Positions 11,926-43,500 of a stretch of DNA of 64,000 nucleotides are shown here, piece after piece; the stretch's first letter is position 1, and each line of letters starts with the position of its first letter. Below the pieces are notes generated by a model. It made no database searches, had not been told where the DNA came from, and saw only the letters and a program-made list of their open reading frames with translations. The translations under genes and the position numbers were made by a program. Origin of the DNA: Mesostigma viride (Eukaryota; Streptophyta; Mesostigmatophyceae; Mesostigmatales; Mesostigmataceae). The DNA lies in the NCBI GenBank assembly GCA_009746045.1, contig RPFO01000667.1, positions 6,580,754 to 6,644,753 of the forward strand, in the 5' to 3' direction.

Positions 11926-12815
11926 TTAATTAATTAATTAATAGACACGTGACTGCGTCACGTGAGCATAAGTCCTCAGTGGGAGGGGAACATGGGATGG
12001 AATGGATGGTATAAGCTATCTAGGTCCTAGTTACAGGGGTGTGGGCACCGCGGCCCGAATCGCTATGAATGCCATACTTGGTCACACGCGGAGCCCCCAC
12101 AGGCTTGGGGGTGGTCTCCTTCATCACTACTTGCCATCTATCCTTGCGCACCATCTGCCTCCATATTACAGACAAACCAGGAGGCTGCCCGGGGGTGAGC
12201 CCATCACGTCTAGTGTAGCACATGTCCATGCCGAGTCTATCACGAAAAGTCCACGGGTGGCGGCCCTGCCGCGCGCGGCCGGGGGCACGCCAGGTGAGGA
12301 CATAACGCCCAGGCTGGGCGGGCTTGGTGCCAGCTAGTCTATCTGATGTATCTACCTGATCTGTGCGGGCCAGGTGCCCGGCTAGGCCCAGGCGCCTGTG
12401 CCTAATAATGTGGGAAACATAAGGCAAATCAGCGTACAAATCCTCATTACTAATGTGCAAACCAAAGGGGATGTTAAGGGCCTTGCGCAGCATCTTGGTG
12501 ACGGCGCCGTCGAGTCGTTGCTCCAGCTCCTGCATCAGTGTCCACGTCTCGGCGCCGTCGGTCAGGATCGTCAGAATGACGACCTTGAAGAGGTCACGCT
12601 TGACGATCCGGGGTAGGGCGGGGTTGCTCCACCAGCGGCGGTGGTCATGGAGGTGCGCCCACGCCATGCCGATCTGTGTCGTCATGTCGTCCTCGCAGTC
12701 GGGAAGCCAACTGCCGAGCAGCTTGAAGCGGCCTGAAGGAGGGTAGTTGACCTCGGCATCGTCTAAGAGGCGGAGTGTGGGTGCACAACGCGACAAATAT
12801 ATAATGAAATGTGAC
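11926..12815 (-). mobile_element. 5'-truncated LINE, RTE-like reverse-transcriptase C-terminus
   Basis: A minus-strand open frame (12796-12020, 258 codons) is the part downstream of the RT catalytic box of a non-LTR retrotransposon. It includes FKLLGSWLPDCEDD, ILTDGAETWTL, QRLDGAVTKMLRKALN and the terminal IRHRRLGLAGHLARTDQ signature. The 3' untranslated end carries an 8-bp-stem hairpin (11946-11964) followed by a (TTAA)n tail. The same 3' end occurs at 54609-54640 in plus orientation. No endonuclease or catalytic RT core remains, so this is a 5'-truncated insertion. The clade is inferred from the C-terminal motif and tail only. Confidence 0.85.
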
Positions 12816-13163
12816 GCGCTGGCAGCAGGTTATGTGATCCCCAGATATCCGTGGGGGCATCGCGTGTCGTACGCCATGGCGTAGACATAACAACTGGGTA
12901 AACGGGGCATGCACTGTACCACTAGCTGGCGCCATTAGTATAGGTTTCCATTAGATAGCCCTGTCTGGCTTCAAACACACCCACAACCACCCATTCCAAC
13001 GTTTCATTTAGCTAGAGTCACATCGCGCGTGTTTTTTATAATTACTTGGTTAATACATCCCACCCTGCTCATGCAGGATTTGTGCGCACATGATGCACTA
13101 CATGTGTAAGTAGTATAGTGTAAGTCAATGTCACCAGCTCTGATATAGCAACACACATAGTGC

Positions 13164-13168
13164 TTACA
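13164..13168 (-). promoter_or_regulatory. Candidate green-algal poly(A) signal TGTAA
   Basis: TGTAA on the minus strand about 150 nt after the stop codon of the CH-PH-LRR gene. TGTAA is the usual polyadenylation signal in many chlorophytes. A pentamer occurs often by chance, so this is tentative. Confidence 0.35.
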
Positions 13169-13317
13169 ATCCTCGATCAAGCATTCGTCAGACACACTCA
13201 CAAGGAATGTCAGTTTGTCTTCACCCTTTCCTCATCCTGATTCAAACCCGATACCAGCTCATCTACTGAATTGCAAGGTTCACGCTGCAAGGGCGGCCCA
13301 CGCAGACCATAATCACT

Positions 13318-32877
<19,560 letters not shown>

Positions 32878-34525
32878 TCACAGTGAAATGGTCCAATACA
32901 GTTAAGACACGATGGTGTCAAAGTGATTCCCGACAGAATTTTCGACAATGGCTAAGAAGCCTGCGACAATGCTGAAAAACGCATATGGTATCGCATTCCG
33001 ATGTCTTCTGTCATTGCTCAACAAACATCGCATGATCGGCACTGCCTATCCACACTAAGTATGCCAAGACAAACACGTTAAGCTTCTCTACTTTCTGGAC
33101 AAAATACATCACCGTTAAAATAGAGAGCTAATCATCCAACGACGAATATACATACGTTCGTTTTGAAATTGGTTTGGTTACATGCCACCGCCATTAACAA
33201 CGCGCGAGGAACCAGATCTTAATGGATTACAACTGGTCGAGCCTGGGTCGAGGTGAAAATTTGCCAACGCGGACGTCGACAGGATGGAAGATATGTGCAT
33301 TGGGAAATTGGGAGTAGGAAGCTGGAGACAGCTAAGTATGCGCTCATCTGTTACTATACTGGCAACCGATTACCTAAAACTGGCCAATTGGCGAGTGGGG
33401 AGTGGCGGCAGAAGGTTGGGAACTACGATAAACGCTCATGAAGCTGTCCGTTGCTGTTGTTTCCCACGCCGCATACAGCGGTTGGTGGCCTACTAGCACC
33501 TAGTAAAATTATACTTGGTTGGTTGTGGTTCCGGCCTGAGCTGCGGGTCAGCTCGGTCTCGGGCTGTCTCGGTCTCTTGGGTCAGTGGAGCCTATCAAGC
33601 AGACAGTCGACTGAGGTCGACTGTCGACTTCCTTTCGCGCCGCCGCCGCGCCGGCGAGCCGACAGATCGTATCGTTGCGGGTGCTGTCTCCTGGTCCTTG
33701 ACGGTCGGAAAGCGCCGCGCCCGCCTGTCTGATGGCGGTCTTTGGGCACTCGTGCGTCGTGCCACCTGCCACCTTGCCGCGAGCAGGGGTGCAGGACAGG
33801 GCTGGCTCGGGCACCAGCAATTTTCCTATGCACAAGCTGACGTTCGAGTGAACGAAATTTGTGCACGACCGCAGTGCAGGACGCGACGGCTAATTCTTGG
33901 CCGTCGTGAGCCCCGGAAACGACGTAATATGTTCTTTCAGCGATGACTTGGCATCGCGGACGTCACCACCGTGACGGATTGCGCTCCGAATTCGGGGGGT
34001 TTGTTTTTTAGTGGAATTCCGGGGAGCTTTGCCGCGTTGCCGATGGTACCAGCCTGTTATTGCTCGGCTGGTCCGTGTGTAGATAGCAAAATGTCGAGGG
34101 AGTTCACATCATCATTTCAGCGCCGGATATGTCGCAGCATTTTTCCCGACATTTCTTCTTTGTATCGACTCTATGGCTCCCCCATTCAAACATGTGACTA
34201 GCATTGAGGCCAGCGTTTGGTTAGACCACGTCTCGTCAACAAATGCACAGCTCCTGCCAAGCATCCAGTGAATCGAACGCGTCTGGTGGTATCTGTTTTG
34301 CCTGCAATGAAGGCATTGGGAAGGTGAGTGTTGTAAGGAACGGAGTAAATTTGCCTCTGTGGCTTGAACGCGCATCCGTTTGCCTGAGCTTGCATAGACT
34401 GCTCGGTCACCATTAGCTGATTCCCCCGCATGTTATTGTACAGTTCTTTTTCTCGGTCCATCAGGGTGTTCTGTGTTGTAATCCCTCGTATCTGTAGTTT
34501 TGCAGTTCGTTTTGTGGCTTTGGTT
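32878..34525. promoter_or_regulatory. Divergent upstream region between two large genes
   Basis: About 1.65 kb between the start of the minus-strand CH-PH-LRR gene (32877) and the proposed plus-strand start (34526). A GC-rich island lies at about 33530-33900 with repeated GTCGAC (33604-33632). The neighbouring 33000-33250 is AT-rich. The 143-codon plus frame (33515-33946) over the island has no recognisable domain. A candidate acceptor (GTAGTTTTGCAG, ending 34505) suggests a 5'-UTR intron of the plus-strand gene. No clear TATA box was seen. Confidence 0.4.
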
Positions 34526-37500
34526 ATGCGGGATGCTCGGACAGAGTACACATCACACCTCCGGGATTCTGGCCAAGGAAGAGATTTGTTGCGTTGCGTC
34601 GTTTGTGGTGTGTCTTGCGTTGCGCTCGCGACTTTTTCTCACAATTCACTGTGGAAGCCTCTCAGGCGATCAAACTTCAGATCTCATATTGCGGGAGCAT
34701 ATAGCCATCCATGGTACTTCGTTACACAGTTTACAGGGAATGTTTGAAATGACTACTGATGAATACATTACAGCATACAAAGGTTGCTTTCATGTATTGC
34801 ATGGAGTTGGCCCCCAATTCTTTAGGTGGCGTTTGTGTGAATTATTGTCCCCTCAATGGCACTGTCATGATTCTCTTCTGTTTCGTTACAACTCTGTTCT
34901 CTTTGGTTACTTATGGTCCGATTCTGTTCTTGCTGGTCCCAGCTGATGGGGGCTGGAATCTTTAATTCAACCCCATTCCCGTCCATATAGCTGCCTCCCT
35001 AGACGTTCTCCTTGCCTTGTCCCCCATTGTCGTGTTTTGTTGCTTCCTTCCCAGTGGCACAAGCTTGCCATTTATATATAGGCACTGTATTTGGCACCGT
35101 ACATATACAGGTGCCTAACTGATGGGACCTGCATGTTTGACCTACCGGCATGACCTACCGGCATGACCTACCGGCATGACCTACCGGCATGACCTACCGG
35201 CATGACCTACTGGCATGACCTACCGGCATGACCTACCGGCATGACCTACCGGCATGACCTACAGGCATGACCTACCGGCATGACCTACAGGCATGACCTA
35301 CAGGCATGACCTACCGGCATGACCTACAGGCATGACCTACAGGCATGACCTACCGGCATGACCTACAGGCATGACCTACATGCATGACCTACAGGCATGA
35401 CCTACCGGCATGACCTACAGGCATGACCTACAGGCATGACCTACAGGCATGACCTACAGGCATGACCTACAGGCATGACCTACAGGCATGACCTACAGGC
35501 ATGACCTACAGGCATGACCTAAAGGCATTACCTACAGGTACGACCTACAGGCATTACCTACAGGTACGACCTTCCTATTGGTCATACTTAGTTTCACGAC
35601 CTAGGGACAGGTATGACATATTTCAGTGAGACCATATTTGTACCCCTTGTGTTTGATCTCCGGGTTCTCATCATCAGCTCTCTCTCTTCTCCCCTCAACC
35701 ATATTTGTACCCCTTGTGTTTGATCTCCGGGTTCTCATCATCAGCTCTCTCTCTTCTCCCCTCAACCATATTTGTACCCCTTGTGTTTGATCTCCGGGTT
35801 CTCATCATCAGCTCTCTCTCTTCTCCACTCCAGCCTATGCAATACCTCAGATGATCAGATCGATCCATTGTTTGTATGTGACTATGCAATACCTCAGATG
35901 ATCAGATCGATCCATTGTTTGTATTTGACTATGCAATACCTCAGATGATCAGATTGATCCATTGTTTGTATGTGATAGTGTATTTGGTCCAGTGTTTGTG
36001 TTGCCCATCGTTTGTTTCCATCCGTGTCCCTGTTCCCCCCTGCCTTTCCCTGCCCCTTCTTTGTTTTCCTCCGTCCGTCCGTTTCTTTCCCCCTTCCCCG
36101 CCTCTCGCCGCCGCCGCATCTGACATCATTCTTACTATGTACCTATCCTTACTTATGTACTTATCCTTGTGCTGCCGTTTGCATCGTCATCATTGACGTG
36201 CCACCCCATGTTTCACCACCCCTTGCGTCACCACCACTTGCGTCCGGCATCACCGGTTCAGGACCCGCCTGGCAGCCAGCGCTGCGCCAGCTGTCACCAC
36301 GACTTCCACGCAGCGTGCGCGCGGCGGCAAGGCGAAGCCCTCTCCGGCGAGTCATCGCTGGCCACCTGGGCGTGTGCCGCATGCTGTGCGGGAGGGCTCC
36401 CGCCCGCAGGCAGTGGCATGTCAACGACCGCGTCGCAACCTGCCACCGCACAGAACAATCCGAATGGCTCCTGCCCTGGGACACCTGGCACCAGCGTTGG
36501 AACGGCAAGTAGGATCGAGCCAGTCAAGCATCGCCTTGTTGATGCATGGGATGGGAATGGCACTGCCAGTAGCGTGAGGACAGTAGGGCAGACTGGCTGT
36601 GGGGTAGCCGGGGTGACACACGCAGCAGGGCAGTCGCCCACTGGGACAGAGACGGTGGCGGGGCAGGTGGTGGCGTTGAGTGACAAGCCACCCCAAGCCC
36701 AGGTGACCTTGCACTGCAACCCAGCGGCCTCTGTAGGGCCTGGTAACGTGGCCATAGGGTCTGACAAGGTGGTTGTGGGGTCTGACACGATGGCCAAGGC
36801 AGCCGCAGGAGCGATCCCAGCCCTCCGTCCATGCCTGTCGACAGCGCCACCGGCTGGGTCACCTGACCTCAACCTGCCACTGCCAAGTGGTTCAGGTCAG
36901 CCAAGCCAAGGCCGTGGTGGGCTCGGGGTCGGCGAGCCCTCATCATCCGCAGGGGCCGAGTCGCATCGTGTCGGGCCCATCGCACCCGCTAGTGTGGGGG
37001 CGGACGACGGCAGCGGCAGCGTGCGCGCTGCCAATGGGGGCAAGGCGGAGGCGATGGAGGGGGGGGCGGGGCAACGGGCAACACCGAGAGGGGCCCAGAG
37101 CCAGGCGGCGGTGCCTGCGCTGGTTAAGTCTAGCGAGGGGAAGGCTGCTGCTGAGGAGAAGGCGGCTACCGTGAAAAGGGAGCAGGTTTTGTTGCCTGCG
37201 GGTGTGTTACCCACGCATGCCGTGACCACGAGTGCAGTACCTACGAGCGCGCACGGTACTAGCGCCATGCCCACGCATGCAGTCGCCCGCAGTGCAAAAA
37301 ACATGAGTGCGCGCAGTACCAGTCCAGCTGTCCAGGTTCACCCTCCCCCTCCCACTCTGCCACCGCAGCCGATGGCAGCCAGCCAGTCAGTGGCCCCGCG
37401 CCCACTGGTCGCAACCAGCGCTGCCAGTCTTCCGGCTCAAGTGCCGGTGGTCAGTAACGCGCGCGCGAGCGCGAGTACCAGTGTGACTGCCGCGATCAGC

Positions 37501-40500
37501 ACCACCGCCAATGCTGCAGGCACAGGCGCCTGTAGCCATGCTGCAAGCACGGGTGCCAGCATCAACATTGCAAGCAGCGCCAGTGTCAAGGCTGCAAACA
37601 TTGCCAGCGCTGCCCATGCCAAGGCCCACCCAATTGATGGGAGCCGAGGTGCCGTTCCGGCCCCCATGGTGGGACTTGCTGCCAGTGTGCCCTCGACAGG
37701 CGTGAGAGGGGCGTTGGATGGCGGGAAAGCCTGGGTCGGTGTCCTTGCTGCACCTGCTCCTTCTTCTATCACAGTGACAACTGCCAGTACGCACCCCGCT
37801 GCCCCAACTACCCGTACCACCACTACTGCGACGACTGCCCCTGCTGCCGCGACTGCCACGGCTGCCGCAACTGCCACGACTGCCCGTGCTGCTGCTACTG
37901 CAACCCACTCCATCGCTGCCCCTGCTGCCCCCGCTGTAGCTGCTTCTGCCTCGTTGGCCCCAGCTGCCAGGGCTGCTGCCACTGCCGCGGCTGCCAGCAG
38001 TATGCACGCAGCTACCAGCATTCTGGCTGCCAGTATGGCGGCCGCTGCGAGTGCTGCTGCCGCTGCCACTGCCGCTGCATCTGCTGTACGATTGGTCCCT
38101 GCCACCGCTGCATCTGCTGTACGATTGGTCCCTGCCACCGCTGCAGCTGCTGTACCCACCAGTGCTGCCTCAGCTACGGCCGCGGCTACCCCTGGTGTGG
38201 CTGGCTCGACCGCTTCTGCGACTGCCCCCCGCATGCCGCCCCCGCCCTGTTGCGCTGGCCCCCAAAAGGCCTGCTGCGCTGGTCCCACAAAAGCCACTGG
38301 TGGGCAGCCGGCAACACCAGGGTCTGCCCCCCAGGACGCCCCCTCTGCGCGCCCCTCTGCGCGGGGCAGCAAGACCCCCCGTGTCCAGCTCCCCGATGAG
38401 GAACGCTGCAAGCGCAGCGACGGCCGCACGTGGCGATGCTCTGCGCCGGTGGTCCGTCCGGGGGACTCCCTGTGCGCCAAGCACGCGGCGCAGCGCCGCA
38501 AAAAACCGGTGTCCGACGACCCCGCCGAGGCCGGGTGCAATGGGTGCGACGGGGGGATTCCCAGACCCCCTGGGGGCGTTTTGCTCCCCTGTTGCATCGC
38601 GGCAAGTGTGGGCATTGCGAGGAGGAGCGATGGGACGCCCGTCAACCCGCCAAAATCATCTGCCAAAAAGGCCGCGGCCGCGGCGGCGGCAGCGGCAGCA
38701 GCGGCGGCGGGAGAACGCCCCGTGCCCAAGCCGGGCGGCCGGCGTAAAGCCAGCACCGCGGACCCTGCGGCAGCGCCCTCGTCGGCAACGGGGGCGGCAG
38801 GTAAGGCCTCGGGGGCGAGCGCTGCTGGGGAGGGCGCAGGCTCGGGCAGGCAGGGAGGTGCCAGGGAGGGGGCGGGACTGGGGGCAGATGGCCGGGATCC
38901 GAAGGACCGACGTGGTGCCTTCGAGAAGCGGGAGTCCGCGTCCGCGCCCTCGGTGGGTAGTGCAGGCAAGCATGGATTGGCCGACGGGGGCGGGTTGGCC
39001 GGTGGCAAGTCGAGGCTCGGTTCTTCAGGGGGTGGCACCGTGGGGCATGGTAGCGGTTTCCACCCGTACTCTAATAATAGCTCGGGTGGCTCCGGCCGGG
39101 ACCTCGGATTGAGTCAGGCGCGGGGTGGGGGCAGCGGCGGGGGTGGCGCCACCGCGGCGGTCCGTAAATGCCTCCGGTATGACAGCAAGGGCTGGGGTTG
39201 TCAGGAGGCGATCGCCCCCGGGAGTTCTTCATTCTGCTGCCGTCATGAAGCTGAGCACCGGAGGGCCAGCCGCCAGCGGCAGCGCAAGAACCAGGGTGCG
39301 GCGGGGGGGTCGCAAAATGGGAGCAGCCTGGGCGAGGGGGCCACCTGCGGTAGCCGAGGGGGGGGGGAGCGTTCGGTCCCCTGATGGGGAGTCATCCTGG
39401 GGGTGATGCGATGGATGTCTGTGGGGGTGATTCCCTGGGTGTATGTGGGGGCTCGGACCCTGGTGGAGGACTACCGGGTGCGCACGCGTTTCTTTCGTAT
39501 GGCGGCGGGGGGGGGGGTCACTCTTCGACCGCATTCTGTGCGTGGAGCAAGGAGCCCAGGGGGGGGATCGGTGGCGGATGGCAGGAGCGAGGGACGGGCA
39601 GGCAACGGTGCTCCGATTCCTCTGGAGGGACGGGCATGATGGCGGGTAAAGGGCCGCCGGGGAGGGCGAAACGGCGGCATGTGGGGGCCCGGTCTGCAGA
39701 CAAGGAAGGTGGCCCGGCGACGGAGGGCGTGGACTGGGTGTGGGGCGAGGAGGCGTCGCGTTTGCTGGCAGAAGAGCAGTTTGAGGTGGAGGAGCAGCGG
39801 AGGGCGCACCTGTGGGCCCATTTCGAGGCGGGCCGGTACTTGAAGCAGTGGCGCCGCGCACGGGTCGAGATGGGGAAGGACAAGTCCAAGGTTTCGCCGT
39901 CAAAGGTGTCGTCATCACCGTTGAGCCTCCCGCATGCCAAGGTATCGCCGACAAAAACGCCAGTAGCCAAGGCTCCGTCGTCCCAAGTCCCGCCAGCTGT
40001 CTCTTCCCCGCCTGGCCGGGTGTCCTCTGCGCCGAGCCAGGTGGGACAAGTGCAGTTGGGGGGGCAGGTACCGGCAGTGCCGGTGTCCATCCCGTCAGCG
40101 GCCACCGGACAGGAGAGGGGAGGAGACAATGCAGGGCAAGCAGGTGCTCTCGGTAACCAGGCTGCATGGCCAGCGGACAGCTCACACAACCAGGCAAGTA
40201 GCCGTGGTCAGAAGCAGCCGTTGGGGCCAACGGGAGGGCCAGAGCGCTGGGGAGATACAGCCCCGCCACACCATGACGTGAACAGAGATGGTCTTGTGGC
40301 AAGCTCTGCAGCAGCAGGGGCGATAGGAGAGGCTGTGCCGTCTGCCAGTGGGCAGCAGACCGGTCCCGCTCTGCCAGCAACTGCCGCGAGTGCAATACCC
40401 GAGGGAACGCCGAGAGGAATGGAAGGGGTCTCTGTCCCGGGAGAGGTTGCTGCAGCGGCAGCGTCGAGTGGTGCGGTTGCGGGTGCCAGTGCGCAGGTCA

Positions 40501-43500
40501 CCACCACGGTGCCGGTGGGCAGTGCCCAGCTCACGAGTTCCAGCGGGGTGGCAGCTGGTAGCGCTCCGCCTGCGAGCGGGGCGCCGGGTGCTAGTGGCCC
40601 GCTGACCACCGCGATGCTGTATGCGGAGTGGGAGGTAGAGGCCCGGCGGAGGCTAGCGCGGCGCGCGGAGGGCGTGGCGCCAGGTTACGGTGCGGAGGCG
40701 CTGCGTGTGCGGGACCGGTTCGTTAACGAGGTGTTGCGGGGACAGCTGCCTGATCTCTTCCTGCCCGAGGTGTTGGCGACCAGGGGCGGGGGTGGGGGTG
40801 ATAATGGAGCTCCCAGTGGCGATGCTGGCACGGCTAGTGGGGATCCTGGTGCTGCCTGCAGGTATGATGCAGTCGGGGGTGTTGCTGAGGGTGGGAGCCC
40901 TGGTGTGGATGGCCGTGGTGTCGGCGATGGCGGCGGTGTTGGCAGCGTTGGTGGCAGGGAGGCAGTGGGATCCGCGGTTGAGGGGCGAGAGCTTGCCACC
41001 ATGGGGGGCGAGAGGCGAGAGGCGGCTCCTGGTGGTGAGGGACGTCAGGTAAGGGATGCTGATGCTGGCGGCGGCGATTTGCTGCGGACTCGCTCTCCCG
41101 GTGGGGCCATGCGTGACGAGTCCGGAGAAGCATCCGCGTTGCCTTGTCATCGCCCCGCTGTCTCGCCCGCCGCTGTCCGTGCACAAGGAGCCCGTGATGA
41201 CTCCGCAAAACACGACCACCTGCGATGCCAACCAGCAGAGCACACAGCAGGTGGTTTGGGACATGCCGCCAGTGGTGTGGGACGAGCGGCCGAACCGATG
41301 GTGAAGCGTGAGGGGTTGGAAGAAGGGGTAGGGGTCATCGGTAATACCAAGGACCGCGCGAGTACCTTTGGGGGCACGGGGGCGGCGGAGGCAGTACTGG
41401 AGCCAGCACGGAGCGCGCCCTCGCAACCTGCGGCGCAGCTGGGAGGCATGGGTCAAGAGTGCGGTGGGGAAAGCCATGGACCGACAGAGAATGGTCGTGA
41501 AGGCCTCAAAGCTGACGATGCGGATTACATGGATGAGGACGAGGACTGCGGGGGCAAGGAGGACGAAGTCAGGGGCAATAGGGAGGAGGATGGCCCAAGC
41601 AGGGGCCTTGGAGGCAAGGGTGATGGTGATGCTGGTCACCGAGGCAAGGATGGTCTTAGTAAGGACTCATTGACGCAGGCAGGTTCAGGCTTTGGCAAGG
41701 GCTCTGCTTCCGCGCATGCGACTGCTCTTTTCCCCCAGGCTACTGATCCTTTGACCCAATCCAGCTATGACACCTGGCCCACGCGTTTCGCCCGGCTGCC
41801 CGCACCGGTCCAGTTTGCGCTGCTGGAGCGCTCGACCCGTGCGGCGGTGCTGGACTACGTCACGATGCTGCGGCGGGTGTACCCCCCCTCGCTGGTGCTG
41901 GAACCGTACGAGCTGGACGCAGCAGAGCCCAGCGTGGCCGCGGCACTGTGGCATCCGCCCGCGCTGGAGGAGGTGGGTCATGGGGGGGGGGATTTGTGGG
42001 GATGGTGTGGTGGTCATGCAAAGCTGTAGAGGTTATGGGTTGTTTGATCGTAGGTCGTGAGGTCGTGGGCTATTAATGTGGTGGTCATGCAAAGCTGTAG
42101 AGTTATGGGTTGTTTGATCGTAGGTCGTGAGGTCGTGGGCTATTAATGTTGTGGTCATGCAAAGCTGTAGAGTTATGGGTTGTTTGATCGTAGGTCGTGA
42201 GGTCGTGGGCTATTAATGTTGTGGTCATGCAAAGCTGTAGAGGTTATGGGTTGTTTGATCGTAGGTCGTGAGGTCGTGGGCTATTAATGTGGTGGTCATG
42301 CAAAGCTGTAGAGTTATGGGTTGTTTGATCGTAGGTCGTGAGGTCATGGGCTATTAATGTGGTGGTCATGCAAAGCTGTAGAGTTATGGGTTGTTTGATT
42401 GTAGGTCGTGAGGTCGTGGGCTATTAATGTGGTGGTCATGCAAAGCTCTAGAGTTAGAGGACGTGGGTTTGTTGATTGTAGGTCGTGAGGGTGTGGGTTG
42501 TGGGTGTGAGTGACGGGGGGGTCCTGGGACGCTAGGTGCACAGCAGGGTTGAGTCAGGTGGTGCCTAGCAGTACAGTAGAGGGGGCGGGGGGTTGCATGG
42601 TAGAGTCAACTAGTGCAAAGGACAGGTCGCAAGTTGTGCAATTGACGGGGGTGGGAGTGTTGGGCGGTGGGGGTGGGGGTGGGGGTGGGGTGGGGGGTGG
42701 GGGTGGGGTGGGGTGGGGTGGGGTGGGTGGGGGTGGGTGGGGGTGGGTGGGGGTGGGTGGGGGTGGGGGTGGGGTGGGGTGGGGTGGGTGGGGGTGGGGG
42801 TGGGGGCGGTGCGGGGGTGGGGGGTGGGGGGGGTGGGGGGGGGGGCGCATGTACATCATCCTGCTTTTGGTTTACCGCAGTCGTCAGCTGATGCTTGCGT
42901 TCCTAAGATAGCCAGCAATGTGGATTGGACCTGCCAGCTGTCATCAACTGACCATGCGCCGCTTCCTGCTCACGTGTTCTTGTATCCTAATTTTGCGTGG
43001 CTAAGCCCCCTATCAAGTGGATGGCGTCCTGCTCACACTTGGCTTCCTGCTCACGCTGGTGGTTGCCGTTATCTGTGGGCATGCCTGCCGTAACTGGTTA
43101 TTCGCAATGGCTGATGTCCATTCTCGCAGTGTGCTGCGAGGGAGCCTGGCAGCCCGGCTGCCAATGCCATCCCCAAGCACGGCTGGACGCCAGAGTCGCT
43201 CGAAGAGTTCCGGCTGCTTCAGCGCCGTTTTGTCGTCTACAAGAACGTGACAAGTGCCGGCAGTTATGCGGGTGAGGTCGACCCGCCAGGCAGGACGACG
43301 GCCGATGGACCGCGTGAGGGAAGTGGTGGCAGAAGCATGACAACAACTGAGGCGGCAGCAGCACCAGCAGCACCAGCAGCGCCCGCAGCGCCCCCAGCGC
43401 CCGCAGCGCCCGCAGCACCAGCAGCACCAGCAGCACCAGCAGCACCAGCAGCACCAGCAGCACCAGCAGCACCAGCAGCACCAGCAGCACCAGCAGCACC

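Larger units (their letters stand above)
34526..36471 (+). other. PHD finger split over exons 1 and 2
   Basis: Exon 1 ends RDLLRCVVCG, and exon 2 starts DPPGSQRCASCHHDFHAAC after the acceptor GGTTCAG at 36255-36261. Joined, the ligands are C24, C27, C36, C39, H44, C47, C66 and C69, with the PHD-specific Trp two residues before C66 (WACAAC). Spacings fit C4-H-C3, although the 8-residue gap between the second and third Cys is at the short end. The exon-2 half is certain as coding sequence. Its pairing with exon 1 is inferred from phase and ligand spacing. Confidence 0.6.

Noticed and set aside
33515-33946. 143-codon plus frame in the GC-rich island
   Set aside because: No recognisable domain and overlapping frames on both strands; more likely promoter or untranslated sequence.
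35143-35580. CRISPR-like array
   Set aside because: Head-to-tail 13-bp repeats with no spacers in a eukaryotic intron.
37437-39038. 533-codon antisense frame, Ala-rich
   Set aside because: It is the complement of the GC-rich Ala/Thr-coding exon of the PHD-WRC gene. The sense strand carries the WRC and PHD ligands and fits splice phases.
42510-43093. Gly/Trp/Val-rich and Pro-rich frames
   Set aside because: Artefacts of the GGGGTGGG tract.
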